64,000 nucleotides of DNA from positions 1,612,001-1,676,000 of the forward strand of contig JAHREC010000045.1 in NCBI GenBank assembly GCA_020081605.1. The letters run 5' to 3'. Under the pieces are notes generated by a model. That model searched no databases. It was not told where the DNA came from and saw only the letters and a program-made list of their open reading frames with translations. The stretch comes from Albifimbria verrucaria (Eukaryota > Ascomycota > Sordariomycetes > Hypocreales > Stachybotryaceae). A program made the position numbers and the translations under genes. Shown one piece after another: positions 1 through 12,800 of the stretch (positions are counted from its first letter, which is position 1; each line of letters starts with the position of its first letter).

Positions 1-2015
1 TCATAAGATCCCCTGGTTGAAGCTGAAAAAGAAAATGTATAACACGACGTTAACGATGGCGCTAATTATGTTTCCTCGTTGTTGGGTCTTTAGTGATTTC
101 AACTCTCATCACATTTGATGGGGTTTCCGATTTGGGCCACATTAAACGAGCCTGTAGCACCAATACTCCATATCACTGACAAGGATGCTGACATACTGAT
201 AGTTGCCAAAATAGAGAGCTGTTCTCACATTGGTCAACCCCTCCTGTTCTGCTTACGGCGCTATACCTATTGACGCCCAAGAACAAATTGAAAGGAAGAA
301 GACCACTTTAGTATGCCGAAAGGAGACATAAGTCCTGGATAGTTTCTCAAGGCATTTCCAAGGCAATAGCACTATGAGAGCCATCGATTTGTGGGGCACG
401 GATTTCTCTCCCGCGCCGAATTCGCCGACGGAGAGTATACACACTGGATTGTGACCATATCAAAGAAGGGGAAAGGTTCCTAGAAGAAGCAGAGGAAGCA
501 GCGGGAGTTACTCCATTACGGAAAATTAGTCGAGTTGCGTAGCACCATAAAATCACATGGTCAGACGATTGGTACTCTAGTAATGGGCCTTCCGAAGTGT
601 GTGCTAGAGTGTCCCGGCAGCGCTATTAGCATTTGAAGCATGTGCTTGCAGCTGCTTTTTCGCTGTTGGCTGATCCAAAAACGCTCTATACAAGAAAATA
701 TGCTCGGAAAAAACATAGTAAAATGTGTCACAGAGTCGGAGACTAGAGGTGACCATTTATCTCTTAATGATTAATTTCAGCCGTCGGGTATGAAATCCAA
801 AGAATCCGCTCTGATTCAAGGTAACGGGACTTGCAACAGTCGGAGGTGTTATAATACGTTTCCTCTAGGACTGCTAAATTATTGTATATATACAGATCGT
901 ACACAGATTAGACTTACATTCTCTGGGACACTTCTGCTTGTAGTTGCATAATAATAGTTTGCGATAGTGCTGGCGAGATGTATCTGACCCGAGGCGTCTC
1001 CGTCATGCCTTGGGCCTATGGGTTCTGTGCTTTCATGATGCAGTATAGTGCTCTTCCTCTCCACTAGGCGGTCTTGATATTGGATAGCGCCGAAGAAAGA
1101 AAATCACAACGTCTTCTTGCCGCTACTGATAGGGTTCCGGTAGTGTATCGTCAAGCATTGGTTCAACTGAATAGGCGTCGAATGGTCGGCGCAATTTCCT
1201 GTCGTGTACTAATAGTGCATTGAGAGAATTGGAAGTATGGATAGGAAGATAGACAATCGCACATTGGAATATTTGCATCAATCTTTCAAAGCTCTTCCCA
1301 ATAGTGGAAGCAAAATGAACGATCTAGACAGCGAGGCTTTATAAGAATTATTGCTAATACACAGCCAGCATCAATGAAGTGAATGCATGAGAGCATTTTA
1401 ACGGATCCATTGAAATAATCTAAGACGAGACAGGAGAGTGTAGAAGCCAGATTGAACAATGATATAGATTCAACCTCTAGTCTTCAATTCGCTGCACTGG
1501 CTCCCGACTGCCTACTCGCAGGCTATGTAGTACGCATAAATGACTTGCTCTTCATTGGCTCCTAACTCGACCAGATAATCCTTGAACAGTGTCCATTAAT
1601 GACTTGCACTTGTTTTTCGCCCAGTTTTCACTTCCTTTTCCTGCCTCCCACAATCTCGTGTTTGTTCGGATGCTGAAGGGATAGATATACATGAACATCA
1701 GACTAGGGCTTGTTGCTGTACCTAGATGCTCCTAGTTCGGGACTAATCACTTAGGCCGCTAGTCAGTACCTGATCGGGGAATTCTCAGTTCACGGGGTAC
1801 GTACTTTGTTAGTGCGTTGCTGCCTGTCCCGATAAGGATGATTTGATCGATCATGTGACTTCGTGTCCTGCTCAAGCGCGCTTCGTCGCGCCCGCTTTTA
1901 AATCAACAGATTAGTCGCCACTTCAAAGTTGCCCCCGTGTCTGGTGCTTTATCTACGGGCAGCCGCTTGGAAAGCGGAAACATAGCATTCAATCCTTTTC
2001 AGACATTGTTCAGCC
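1..2015. other. Intergenic; no gene recognised, possible degenerate coding fragments
   Basis: Only short ORFs are present (for example minus strand 253-556 and 879-1064), and none matches a family I recognise. The minus-strand fragments at 253-556 overlap in different frames, so they could be remnants of a broken gene. The last 200 bases before RAD54 are GC-rich, with a CGCGC-containing segment around 1875-1895 that could be a cell-cycle or damage-type promoter element; this is inference. Confidence 0.5.
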
Positions 2016-4493
2016 ATGTGAGTGTTTTTCATCTGGTCCTGCGCCTCATCATCCGCCTTAATCTAACACTCATCAGGTCTACTCCTGCTGTCTCGACGCC
2101 CTCCGCTGGCGCGAAGCGACTGGGACGTCCGTCATTCCCTACGCCCGATTCCATCAGTCGACTACACAAGCCCTTCAAATGTCCCGGTGCTCCTGGCAGG
2201 TCGCCCGCGGTGGACCGACCTACCCGCAAGCGAAGAAGGGTCGATTATAAAGGCGCTGATGGTGAAGCCGAATCTGATGGGGCCTATACCAACGACGACC
2301 GGCTGGCGCTGGCCACCCGCGACGCCAATCGGTTCCCTGTATTCCAAGTCAAGGACAAGGGCATCGTTTTTCGGAAGGCTTTCTCTGTTCCTTTGAAGGA
2401 CAAGACCACAACCGCCTACAACCCCAACCGCCCTCCCCGACCCTTGGTCTCAGACAAGGTGCTGTCTTCAGCCCCAAGCCACTACACGACCCTAGTGGCG
2501 AGTTTGCCATTGTGCTCTACGACCCTACAGTCGATGACAAGCCCGCTGTATCCAGCACTCCTGTCGAGGATAAGAAGGTCGAGAAGGTCGAGGAGGAGCC
2601 CACCAAGCTGGATGCTCCCTCATGCACAAAAGCCTGGCAGAAATCTTGGGCATCAAGAAAAAGGTGGACGGAAAGCATCCCAGAGTGCCTGTTGTCCTTG
2701 ACCCCAAACTTGCCAAGATCCTGCGACCTCATCAGGTTGAGGGTGTCAAATTCATGTACAGGTGTGTCACCGGCATGATCGACGAGAAGGCAAATGGCTG
2801 CATCATGGCCGATGAAATGGGTCTAGGAAAAACACTGCAGTGCATCACTCTCCTCTGGACGCTATTAAAGCAATCACCGGATGCCGGCAAAAGCACCATT
2901 CAAAAGGCCATCGTCGTTTGCCCGGCTAGTTTGGTCAAGAACTGGGCGAATGAATTGACAAAGTGGCTCGGTGCTAATGCCATCAATCCCTTTGCCATTG
3001 ATGGCAAGGCCTCCAAGGAAGAACTCACCCGCCAGTTGAGGCAGTGGGCTATGGCTTCAGGCCGCGCAGTTACCCGCCCGGTGATCATCGTCTCGTATGA
3101 GACGCTACGTCTCAACGTAGAAGAGCTGAAGCACACACAGATCGGTCTACTGTTTTGCGACGAGGGTCATCGCTTGAAAAATGGCGACAGCAACACGTTC
3201 AATGCACTCAACAATCTCAATGTCTCCCGACGAGTCATCCTTACTGGTACACCTATTCAGAACGATCTTACTGAGTACTTTTCGCTCACTAGCTTCGCCA
3301 ACCCTGATCTCCTTGGCTCGCGCCTCGAGTTCCGCAAGCGCTTCGAGATCCCTATTCTGCGAGGTCGAGATGCCACTGCGTCTGAAGCGGACCGCAAGCG
3401 CGGTGATGAATGCACCGCCGAGCTGCTTGCCGTTGTGAACAAATTCCTCATCCGTCGTACAAACGACATTCTCTCCAAATACCTCCCTGTCAAGTACGAG
3501 CATGTTGTTTTCTGCAACCTGGCACCCTTCCAGCTTGACTTGTACAACTACTTCATCACAAGTCCTGACATTAAGGCTCTTCTTCGTGGCAAGGGTAGCC
3601 AGCCTCTAAAGGCTATCAATATCCTCAAGAAGCTGTGCAACCACCCTGATCTTCTGAATCTTGCTGACGACCTGCCGGGATCCGAGGGTTGCTGTCCAGA
3701 TGATTACGTGCCTAGGGAATCCCGCGGTCGAGACCGAGATGTGAAGCCTTGGTACTCGGGCAAGATGCAGGTGCTTGATCGTATGCTTGCTCGCATTCGT
3801 CAAGACACTAATGATAAGATTGTCCTTATCAGTAATTACACTGCTACACTGGATCTGTTTGAGCGTCTTTGCCGTTCACGTCAATATGGCTGTCTCCGTC
3901 TGGATGGCACGATGACTGTGAACAAGCGTCAGAAGCTGGTCGACCGTTTCAACGACCCCGAGGGTGAAGAATTTGTCTTCCTCCTCAGCAGTAAGGCCGG
4001 TGGCTGTGGTATCAACTTGATTGGTGCCAATCGTCTGGTTTTGTTCGATCCTGATTGGAACCCTGCAGCCGATCAGCAGGCTCTTGCACGTGTCTGGCGT
4101 GATGGACAGAAGAAGGATTGTTTCGTCTATCGCTTCATCGCTACTGGCACTATCGAAGAGAAGATCTTCCAGCGACAATCCCACAAGCAAAGTTTGTCGT
4201 CTTGTGTTGTCGACTCGGCTGAAGATGTCGAGCGCCACTTCTCGCTTGACAGTCTACGAGAGCTGTTCCAGTACCGAGGTGATACCACGAGCGATACGCA
4301 CGACACATTCAAGTGTAAGCGATGCAAGCCCGATGGGAAGCAGTTCATTAAGGCGCCGGCCATGTTGTACGGTGATACGAGCACATGGAATCACTTTGTC
4401 AACAGTGGGCTCAAGCCTATTCAGGATCTGCTGTTAAGACAGGAGAGTGAAGAGCCAGAGGTTTCTGCCGTCTTCCAGTACATATCGCATTAG
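2016..4493 (+). CDS. RAD54: DNA repair and recombination protein Rad54 (SNF2-family translocase); frame broken twice
   Basis: Rad54 is the dsDNA-dependent ATPase that works with Rad51 in homologous recombination in the nucleus. The protein, about 805 residues, has a basic N-terminus (SRLHKPFKCPG), then the SNF2 core: motif I DEMGLGKT (about 2806-2835), motif II DEGHRLK (about 3160), motif III LTGTPIQND (about 3238), and the C-terminal helicase half with RLDGTM and the Arg-finger segment around 4010-4120. The start codon appears split by an intron: AT at 2016-2017, a 59 bp intron 2018-2076 with GTGAGT donor and CTAAC branch site, then G at 2077. The unspliced ATG is followed at once by TGA, and upstream ATGs give the wrong frame after splicing. 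The frame changes twice by loss of one C, in C runs at 2441-2443 and 2617-2619; after adding one base at each the protein is continuous. TAG stop at 4491-4493. Family assignment is secure. Confidence 0.93.
2018..2076 (+). other. Intron splitting the RAD54 start codon
   Basis: GTGAGT donor, CTAAC about 15 bases before the acceptor, CAG acceptor. Removal joins AT (2016-2017) to G (2077), creating ATG followed by codons for STPAVSTPSAG, which run directly into the conserved Rad54 N-terminus. Confidence 0.75.
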
Positions 4494-4906
4494 ACGAGTT
4501 TTCCTATGGGATAATGGTGGCACGATTGATGAGGCGTATGGTGTATTCGTAAAGGAATGGCTACGGTGGAGTTTACTGTTTGAGTGGACATAGATTATCA
4601 TGTGCAGTTTAGACTACTGAAAGACTTGATTTGCTTCTGGCTGTTGAATTGAACCAAACCATTTGATGCTCTACATCCATTTGCGCGCTTTTCAAAGATT
4701 GTTTAGTCTATTTGACGGTGACACGTGATGATTTGTGTTCAGAAATGTATTCCTATGAATGGGTTGGAGGAAGGATATAGCTTATACGAAGTGTTACTCA
4801 GCCCAAGTCCAGCCAACCCATACTCCATATAGCAGGCGTAAGCTCGATTCCCCACCCATTTGAAGAATACACGTCCGATATTTACATACGATGATGTCTG
4901 TCAAAT
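4494..4906. other. Convergent intergenic region between RAD54 and the CFEM gene
   Basis: The 3' regions of two convergent genes. No coding signal or RNA gene seen. Confidence 0.6.
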
Positions 4907-5341
4907 TTAGCTAATGGGGACACCAGCCTTGCGGCAGGTCTCCTGAGCCCAGGCAAGAGTCGTGGCCCTATGATGCAGGTTAGCGTTGCCACGATGAAGC
5001 AATGCGACTCTGCAACGTTCCGGCAGGTTGATGAAGAGGCAAGGCAACTGAAAGAATATACGTACACATCCTCAGGCTTGGAGCAAGCTCCAAGCACACA
5101 CAGGGTTACAGCATCGTTGTAGGCAGTTGAGCTAGGAATCGAGTCAGCTTGTGTGGGTTACATCTTTGGGGAGGCGAGCTCACCGGCAGATGCAGGCAAA
5201 GTCGGTACGGTTGGTGCATCCAGAAATGGGGAAGTTGTCAAGGAAGCAGTTTCGGGCGCAGACAGGCACGCCGGACAGATCCGGGTCCTGGGCCATGACA
5301 GCCGTTGCGAAGACGCTGAGGAGAACGGCGCGGAGTTGCAT
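4907..5341 (-). CDS. Small secreted CFEM-domain protein
   Basis: A three-exon gene (5341-5184, 5131-5066, 4967-4907) encoding about 95 residues. The N-terminus MQLRAVLLSVFATAVMA is a typical signal peptide, cut before QDPD. The mature part holds eight cysteines in CFEM spacing: VPVCARNC, SGC, FACIC, TLC, GAC, ETC. CFEM proteins act at the fungal surface or are secreted; members bind haem or serve as effectors or GPI-anchored wall proteins. The Asp usually associated with haem binding is not obvious here. There is no GPI signal, so it is probably a soluble secreted protein. Both introns are canonical GT-AG and the frame is intact, unlike its large neighbours. Missed by simple ORF calling because each exon is under 160 bp. 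Confidence 0.85.
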
Positions 5342-6847
5342 TTTGGTCAGTGTACTATGAATGATGATTGAAGTGAGTTTGTTGGTTTGGAAAGTTTCAC
5401 TTCTCGAGGTGATTCAACCGGCATCTTTATAGATTTCGAGCCAACCCCCAGCAACGATGAAAATTGACTCCTCAACAAATACAATGTCGATCACCAGGCA
5501 AGCCGCTCTTCCTTGGTAGGAGGCCGTCCCAAGAAGAAGCGGGGCCAGCCTCAACTGAGAAGATGAGCTGTCCAAGCAGCATCATGTTTAGGGGAAAGAA
5601 TCACATGAAGCCGACCAGGTCAAAAGATTTGGGCCTTTTCGGCATGGGGACCTGACGAAGCGAACCATTCACTGGCAAGAGATTGAAGGGCAGGTATTGC
5701 CACTCGCATGAACGGTACCGACTACGACGTTGCCTGCGTGAGAGTGGCATCTCATTGACGGAAGAGAACTCCCAGTCTCGTCTTTGAGACAGGATTTCTG
5801 GGCATGTGAGCCTCGGATCATCGGCGGATGAGGGAAAGCGTGGGATGCTGCAGTGTCACTTGGCTTGACGGTTCTCTCAGGCACACGATATCCCAGGAGT
5901 TCCAAGTATAAGCAAACCCCTATATAGACAGGGACAGGCCGGCCCAACGCCCGAGGGGGCGAGAACGCCGGAAGTCGGCTGGAGGGAAGAGGTCAGCCCA
6001 GGCCATCCACACACAACAAGAACAGGGGGATCCGCAGCAAATCCGGGGAAGAGTAGAAATGCGGGGAAACCGAATGAATCCTGTTCCTGGCTGAGCGGGG
6101 AGCTAGTCAGCCACGAGTTTGAGGCCATTGGCCCTGCTGATGGACAGGCTAACGTCGCAGGGTTGCAGTCGGTAGTTTTCATCTCGTACAGAGAAATTGA
6201 ACCTCCTCACTTTCAAGGTGGAAGGCTGTCGCAGACTGGGCGTCTGGAGCAGCGATCAGCATGTGCTGCCGCGGCGTTGGATCGGGAGGGTAGGATTGTT
6301 GACGGGAGAAGAGCTGTTTCTGGCATGACCTCCATCTGTGGTTGGAATGTTGAGGACGATGGTCATGAGGCTGTTGGTGATGAGGTTGACATGACTGTTT
6401 TGATGACAGGTGCAGCCGCCACTCATGCACGGATGAGCGTGAGCATGCAATCTCTCTTGGTGGATTGAGTCATTATGATTCGTGTTTCGAGAGTTGAATA
6501 TGATAGGGAATATGGAGGATTGATGTTGTATCACAAGAGTTGCCGTTGGTGTACAGAGTAGTCAGCCAAAGACAACCAGTCGTGTTCGAGGAGGTATAAG
6601 TGATAAGCAACAAACAGTGTGTAAAATTGATTGCACTGTATGAAAATCGCCCAACGACGAAATTTCACTTCACCTCAATGGGCTTCACTTTCGCTCACAC
6701 TCACTTACGCATATTCTCACGCCCGCCCGCCTCAAAATCCCACTACATCCACGTTCATTCAATATTCTGACTTAATCGAACTGCTTCTTGTCTCCTTGTT
6801 TCAGTTTCTACCCACCCTAAAACAGGAACAAGCACCAGAAAACAGCC
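5342..6847. other. Intergenic region between divergent CFEM and Rsa3-like genes
   Basis: About 1.5 kb. Several 60-100 codon ORFs occur on both strands but none has recognisable domains or a supported gene structure. The 200 bases before 6848 are pyrimidine-rich, as in fungal promoters and 5' leaders. Confidence 0.55.
5426..5431 (-). promoter_or_regulatory. TATA box of the CFEM gene
   Basis: TATAAA on the minus strand, 85 bases upstream of the start codon at 5341. Confidence 0.5.
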
Positions 6848-7087
6848 ATGTCTCGCCAATCCGACGCAGAGGTCCAGGCCCAGTTCACCTCCTTCTACCT
6901 GCAGAACGTGACCAAGGAGCTCGCCGAGGATCTCGACAAGGTGCGCAACGCCGACGACTTCAAGGCCGATTCGGTCTCGTTTCTGGTGCACGCGCTGCAA
7001 CAGGGCACGACGCAGTTTTCGCCTGCAGACCAGAGGCGTGTGGTCGCGGGCATGCAGGGCGAGGAGAAGGCCGCTGGAAAGTCGTGA
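6848..7087 (+). CDS. Short Rsa3-like protein (putative ribosome assembly factor)
   Basis: A single exon of 79 codons. The segment FTSFYLQNVTKELAEDLDKV followed by RNADDFKADS and a HALQQGTTQFSP end looks like the conserved C-terminal core of Rsa3, a nucleolar factor in 60S subunit assembly. Known Rsa3 proteins usually have an additional charged or Ser-rich N-terminal part, which is absent here. The sequence just upstream (ACAGCC before ATG) looks like a leader, so this start is reasonable. Assignment is from memory of the family pattern and is moderate; it could be another short helical protein. Confidence 0.55.
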   Translation: MSRQSDAEVQAQFTSFYLQNVTKELAEDLDKVRNADDFKADSVSFLVHALQQGTTQFSPADQRRVVAGMQGEEKAAGKS

Positions 7088-7673
7088 ACGAGGCACATGA
7101 CATCGCACGATACGATAAGACTTTTCAAGATCTAATCAAAAGGCTCCCCAAGTGATCGGCTTCGATCAAACCAACCCAAACCCTCAGCGGCATGTGCGCG
7201 CTAGTTCGGAGAGATGCTCCTCATCGCACCCGAGCCTACACTAGTCTGCGCAAGCGAGCGTGCTTGGTCTACGAGTTTGGTGTGCTCTAGCGTCTGCTCA
7301 GCGTCCAGAGCTGCGTACCTATGAGCTCATACACTTTATCACATGCTATCACGATTACCGGATTAGCGACTTCTGCCTTTACACGTCACAAGCAACATGT
7401 ACTTTGTGCTACTCAATCTATTATCCGGCCAAGGCCAGCCAGTGAGCAACTACTGGAGCAAAGCAAATCTAAATAGCAAAAGTCGGAATGGTATCTAAAG
7501 GAACCTGAGCGGCCACCATCCAAAGTATCCATGAAGGGTATCTCCAAACAATAAAAGAAAGTTACCGGGTCATTAATGCGCCGTGATGATTTCATGCAAT
7601 AATCCTTCGAGCCTCAGCTTCTGGCTCCGTGATGCCACCATTATTGCCCCTCTGTCGGCTTCGAAGAAGCTCT
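7088..7673. other. Convergent intergenic region
   Basis: The 3' regions of the Rsa3-like gene and the Ytp1-like gene. Nothing else seen. Confidence 0.55.
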
Positions 7674-9827
7674 TTATCGCAACGATCGTCGTTCCTTTCG
7701 CACCGCCCAGCCCTTGATGGCAAGGACGATGATCACCCACGCCATGACAACGCCAGTGCAGCCCAGAGTGACAGTGTACATGAACATGGCGTCGAGATTG
7801 TAGTGGACCATACCAGCGACTGTGTCGGCGCTCTGTGCATTTGTTAACATCATGCTTTAATCAGCCAAGACACGGGAATCAACTTACGCTAGCCATGAAG
7901 ATGACACCACCGGACAGCAATCCGAATGAAGCCAGCAGCTCGGTCGGGGGTCTTGAAGGCAGCACAGACTTGGGGGCTTCAGGTACATGATGACATAGCT
8001 CAGGCCACGGGCAAGCGATGCGCCCAGCAGCAGTCGACCCCATTGACCGTGGACCATGCTTGAAATCTCGGAGTGCTGGTGGTGCGAGCCCATCATAATG
8101 CCCAAAAGTAGGATAACGAGCGCGGGAATTGGGTTGATGGAAAACTCGTAGGTGGCTGGGGCTCGAGGGCCTGGCGCTCTTCCTCAGAGTAGGCATCCTC
8201 CCGGATGACATCGTGAACGGTAGTGTTGAGAAGGTCACGGATCCAAGTGGACTCGATCAACATGCCACACTATGAATTGTCAGTCTCATTTCCAAACTTT
8301 GAGGACGTGCTATTGGGAGTTCAACGTACCAGACCGCCGCCAATAAAAAGCACGGTAATTGCGACGTGCTCTAGATCCTGGGGCTCCACGAGCCGTCCGT
8401 GTTGCCGAGGTGCTCCAGGAAGATGTTGGTTATTCCGTAGAAGAAGATGAGTGCGCTTTCGACGAACTCGGCAGAGGGCTGCCACTTGCGGTTGTTCTTG
8501 GGGCGGACATTCCAGGCCCAGCCCATATCGGCGAAGCTACCGGACCAGCGGCCCAGAGTGACGAGACCGAGCCAGAAGAAAACACCTCCTTGATCCAATG
8601 CGCAAGACCGCCGTAAATGCCGTGACCCTCCTGTAGAAAAGTTAGTCCAACATTCGTTTTTCAGAGGGCTTGTTTGGACGTACAAAGAATCGGGCGTAGG
8701 TAACGATGCCGGTGGTGAATGCAACGAAGCCAAAGGGCAGGATGATGCGATCGACAACCTTGTATCCGTACTCAACAAACCTCCAGACGCGCGAAGAAAC
8801 CGCCTTGGCAGCATGAGTAGCCAGGAATCCCTTGCGCGTAGGAGCCTCTAGCGGCAAATCCTCAAGATCATCGTCCATTTCGTACTCCTTTCGGTGGGCC
8901 TCGTGCGTGCTATCCGCGTCTCCTGCAATGGTCGAAACTGAGTTGCTTCGCAGCGATGACGATCCAGAGCCCACCTCGGTGCTTTGACCGCTCTCGTCGG
9001 ACAGGCGGTAAGGGCTCTCGCTGGTTGGCAAGCGCATGAAGGCCTGCTGCTCCTGGGAAGATGCGCTAGACGCACCGCGGCGAGCGACAGCGCCGGCGAT
9101 CCAGCCGACGAGGTTGACGAGGACATGCGCGGAGACGACCCATGTGGCAATCCAGCCTACGTGGTGGTGGGCGTTGTTGGGGTACAGGTCGGGTGTTTGG
9201 GCGTGGTAGATGGTGCCGAGAAGGACGGCGAGAGCGTTGGTCGCGAGGAAGACGAATTGAGTGATGAGAGTGTAGCGGGATCGTGCGATGGAGAACATCA
9301 CAGCTGTGACAGGTTAGCATCTGACGGTAAAGCTTTGCGAAAACATCATTGAACGTCCTCCTCCTTCTTGCGCAGCTTGCGCAGCTCGCGCAAGCTCCCC
9401 ATTCCATGCGAATATCCTTCTCTTTCTCGTCTGGCCCCTGGCTGCAAATTTTGCGCCCATCTAGAGCTAGAGGCGGCGCGCGACCCGCAAGCTCTTACCA
9501 GCTCCCCGGGCCTCTGCTCCTCGTCTCCAGCTCGTCCTCCTCCTATAACAGCATGAACAGAAGCAATGCGACGCTGTACTTACCAATTGGTAGAATGAAG
9601 ACCCAGGCCAGCGTCATGAGCAGGATGTGAGCATAGATGACGTTGGCATGATCCTTGAGACCAAAGTAGCTGTCTGGCTCTTCCTCGAACTGTGGTCCAC
9701 CGTGCACATCGTCGTTGTTGTGATCATGGACGTCCTCGCCATGCGCGTGGCCCAGGACGACCGGGAGGAGAGCTAGGCCGAGCACGTAGGTGCTGGCAGT
9801 GAAGGCGAAGGCCGCTGTCGACTTCAT
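7674..9827 (-). CDS. Ytp1-like multi-pass membrane protein (DUF2427/YTP1 family); four single-base losses
   Basis: Five exons: 9827-9584, 9303-8684, 8630-8330, 8269-7888 and 7832-7674, all with GT-AG introns. The product of roughly 570 residues has an N-terminal signal peptide (MKSTAAF, cut near GHAHGED), a His/Asp-rich lumenal stretch, a conserved block AHILLMTLAWVFILPI, VMFSIARSRYT, an acidic Ser-rich loop, then GLAHWIK, VFFWLGLVTLGRW and several more hydrophobic helices. This matches fungal Ytp1-type integral membrane proteins of unknown function. The frame is lost at homopolymers near 8588 (G run, just after GLAHWIK), 8380-8383 (GGGG), about 8155 and 7972-7976 (GGGGG); one base added at each restores family-like sequence. 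Stop TAA at 7674-7676. The exact position of the 8155 event is uncertain. Confidence 0.85.
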
Positions 9828-12800
9828 AGCGGCGTTGTGAGGAGAATGTTGTGTGCAATGCCGGATTGCGGATCTCGTGATCCTCTGCTGTAATTATGGC
9901 CCAACACGTCGGTGCTTCGTGTATGCCGAGCGGTTGGGTGTGCTGCTGCTGAGCTTCCCAGGAAGCTTATAAGATACGCCGAGGTTTCCGACCGACGTCG
10001 CGATACGTAAGTTGGCGCAAAACACAAGCTCCGGTTTTCCCTTCGCTCTAGGCGCAAACACAAAATATGTCAAATCCCACGCAAGCGTATCCGTCTACTG
10101 CTTATTATGAGAGTCCACGGTGCAGGAACCGAGCAAAGGAAAAAGAGGTCTATATTCAAGAGGCGGGAAGGCTCGGCAGGACGGTGGCACCGGACACATG
10201 GCGGCAGGTTGTTATATATCTTTGCGCGCCGAGGGAAGCTATGGGGTCCCGCATGGAAACAGCTCGATACACCCGCCAAGAGGGTCGCATGGGTATGGAA
10301 GGCCGTGGCTCATGGGACCACTGGGGGTGGGTGTGGAAGAGTGAACATGGGGGGCATTGGCATGGCAAGCTATGAGCCAAGGCGTGGAGTGCGTGTAATC
10401 GCTAACAATCCGACGCTTCCGAATTGCTTCAAAGTGCGGTAAGCAACCACGCAGGCCGAAATTCTGCAGGGCCAAGATGGGAGCATCACCCAGAACGTCT
10501 AAGTCGCCAAGGAAGGGGAAAGGGGGCGTGCATGTGTCATGAGAGGCCGTGGTGGAGATGTTTGACTTACACGCTCCTTTTGCGTATACTACGTACATTG
10601 GAATGTTCTACCAGAGCAACGACACAAAGCCTTAGCCGAAACGCGACGTCAGAACGGAGAAGCAACGCAGAAAAAAGATGCTCTTTTTTTTCTCCCAGCC
10701 CTGCCTGTACCCACTCGGGGTTGAGCTGGTGGCGTCACCGCCGGCGAGGCAGGGAGGGCGTGAGGCTAGGAGCCGTGCAGCAGCATTCTTGGTGGAGCAG
10801 AATCTGCCGGGAGCTACTGTAGCTGTGACAGAGAAAAGTACCGGCAGGTTACTAGGAACTTGTCCTGTACTCCGTGCCCGTTTCCTCTGGATCGCAGGGG
10901 TAGCCACCTCTCGGCGAACCCATGGCGTTGCTTACACTATTGCCAATGGCGAGGCCGCCAGCGGGAGAGATCTGGCGACGGACTGGGACTAAGGGTAGAT
11001 AATGATTCAATGAGGCTCGCTTGGGCCTTTGCGCTGTAACTACAGTATCATAGGAGAGTCTGGAGGTCATGGACGCCTGGGGTCTCGTTTGATATCGGTA
11101 GTTTAAGCTAGTTAAACTGTAAGACTTACATCATGACAATGTCGAACGGAAGAGCTGGGTTATCCACTATGGATCGATTTTGCCCTTTTAACAATAGCAG
11201 CCACAAAGATAATTGTCTACCTAAACCCGCCGCATCGGCGAACCTCCATCGTGGCCTTGGCTTGCACACCCTCCCCGGGGCGGGCACGTAGCGAGGCCCC
11301 ATGCACCCGTTCTCTTCACGTTGTAGGTCGAATAATGATAGCTAATACGGTAAAGTTTCGGGGCGTTTCTCTCTCTCTATTCTTGTGAGCATCGTTCCAT
11401 TGGGCTCGGGGTTTCGTTCGATTATGCGCCGCACATGGGGCTCTAGGCAGCCCTGCCGATCTGCCGTGCCCTGACGTCGACGTGGGCTTGCCGGGGAACC
11501 TCCATTGCGATTCCCGCGAAATGTCCGTGGATGTCGCCGGCGCGGTGCTACGGCTTTTCGTTGTCCGCGCTGCCAAGAGGAAATATAGTTGGTGACGGCG
11601 ACGACCTTTGGACGACGGGGCTACGAAGTTGAGATGTTGGGACGTTGCGGTCTCGCCTGGGTTCCGGTATGGGCCCAGAATACCTTGGTCAGCTGGCATT
11701 GCAATGCAAGCGCCGCCGATGCGACAATCGGTGAACCTTGGTGCCTGCGTTATCGTCTCCAGCCACAAGGCGTAAACGGTGCTCCGATTTGTTGCCGATG
11801 GAGCATCGGATTAACAAATCTCAATACACGCCTTGGCCGAATACAGCAACTTTTCTGACAGAGCGATACCGTTTATTCCCACGATCTGCATACGCACCAT
11901 TGCTGACCAACGTGAGGCACCCCCGCAGTATTGCTGGTGATTGGAGTTGGTGTTGCTGTCGTGGATGCTTGATAACTCAACTCAACTGAACTCACCTTAC
12001 CCACACTGCCCACACCCCGATCCTCAACTAAGCTGGGGCGCACATTTCTCAAACATTCGGGGCGTTATGATGCTAGGGATCTCTGGTGTTTCGGTTTATT
12101 CTACAGTACACCTTCTCTCCCCAAAGCCGGGGTTTCGCTTGTAAACTTCATAGAGCCTGGTATGTTTCTGCAAGCCCCATGCTGACCGACACTTCCTACA
12201 AGACGGGGATACGATCCCATCTGGATTGCAACGTCAACTTCATGGGTTGGTTGATCTGCGGCCAGGTCTTGATGTCCGCTAAATCCGGTCCAACCCGTAT
12301 CGATCCGACCGATCATATGATGGACGACCCATTGAACCAGGTTTTGGAGCAAACCTGAGTTCAGGTGAGTCAGCGAACGCAGACCAGAAAACCGTTCCAG
12401 GCCAGGTGGAGCAGAAGAAGTAGCTGGAAGGGCGTGGGACAGGAAGCATCGGCATCATCGGCGGCTTTTGCGCGCCGCACGTGCTCCCGCCGCCCCTAGT
12501 CCTCGTCCTTGTTCTTGAGACACCCCGTCTCCATCACAGCGATATCCATCTCCACCGGCGTCACAGCACATCGTTACTGGGGAGGGCCTCCCACGCGCGC
12601 GGACTGTGACCAACGAGATAGATGCATGCTGTCGCTTATATCGAGCCTGCGTTGGGGCAGTAGATACGTGGTAGAGCGAGCGTATGCAACCCTAAGCCTG
12701 GGCCTTGACAGCGAATCTGATGATCTACGCCGCAACCCCGCTTAGGCTGCCATCCTCATTTGCTTAATATTGCCCGTTGCAGGATGAGGCGCAAGCTCAC

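Noticed and set aside
1937..2701. 254-codon ORF as the real RAD54 5' part
   Set aside because: It reads through the intron at 2018-2076 and past the frame break at 2441; its first 47 residues and last 85 do not resemble Rad54.
5877..6182. Proline-rich minus-strand ORF as a gene
   Set aside because: No domain, no signal of splicing and composition typical of chance reading of GC-rich DNA.
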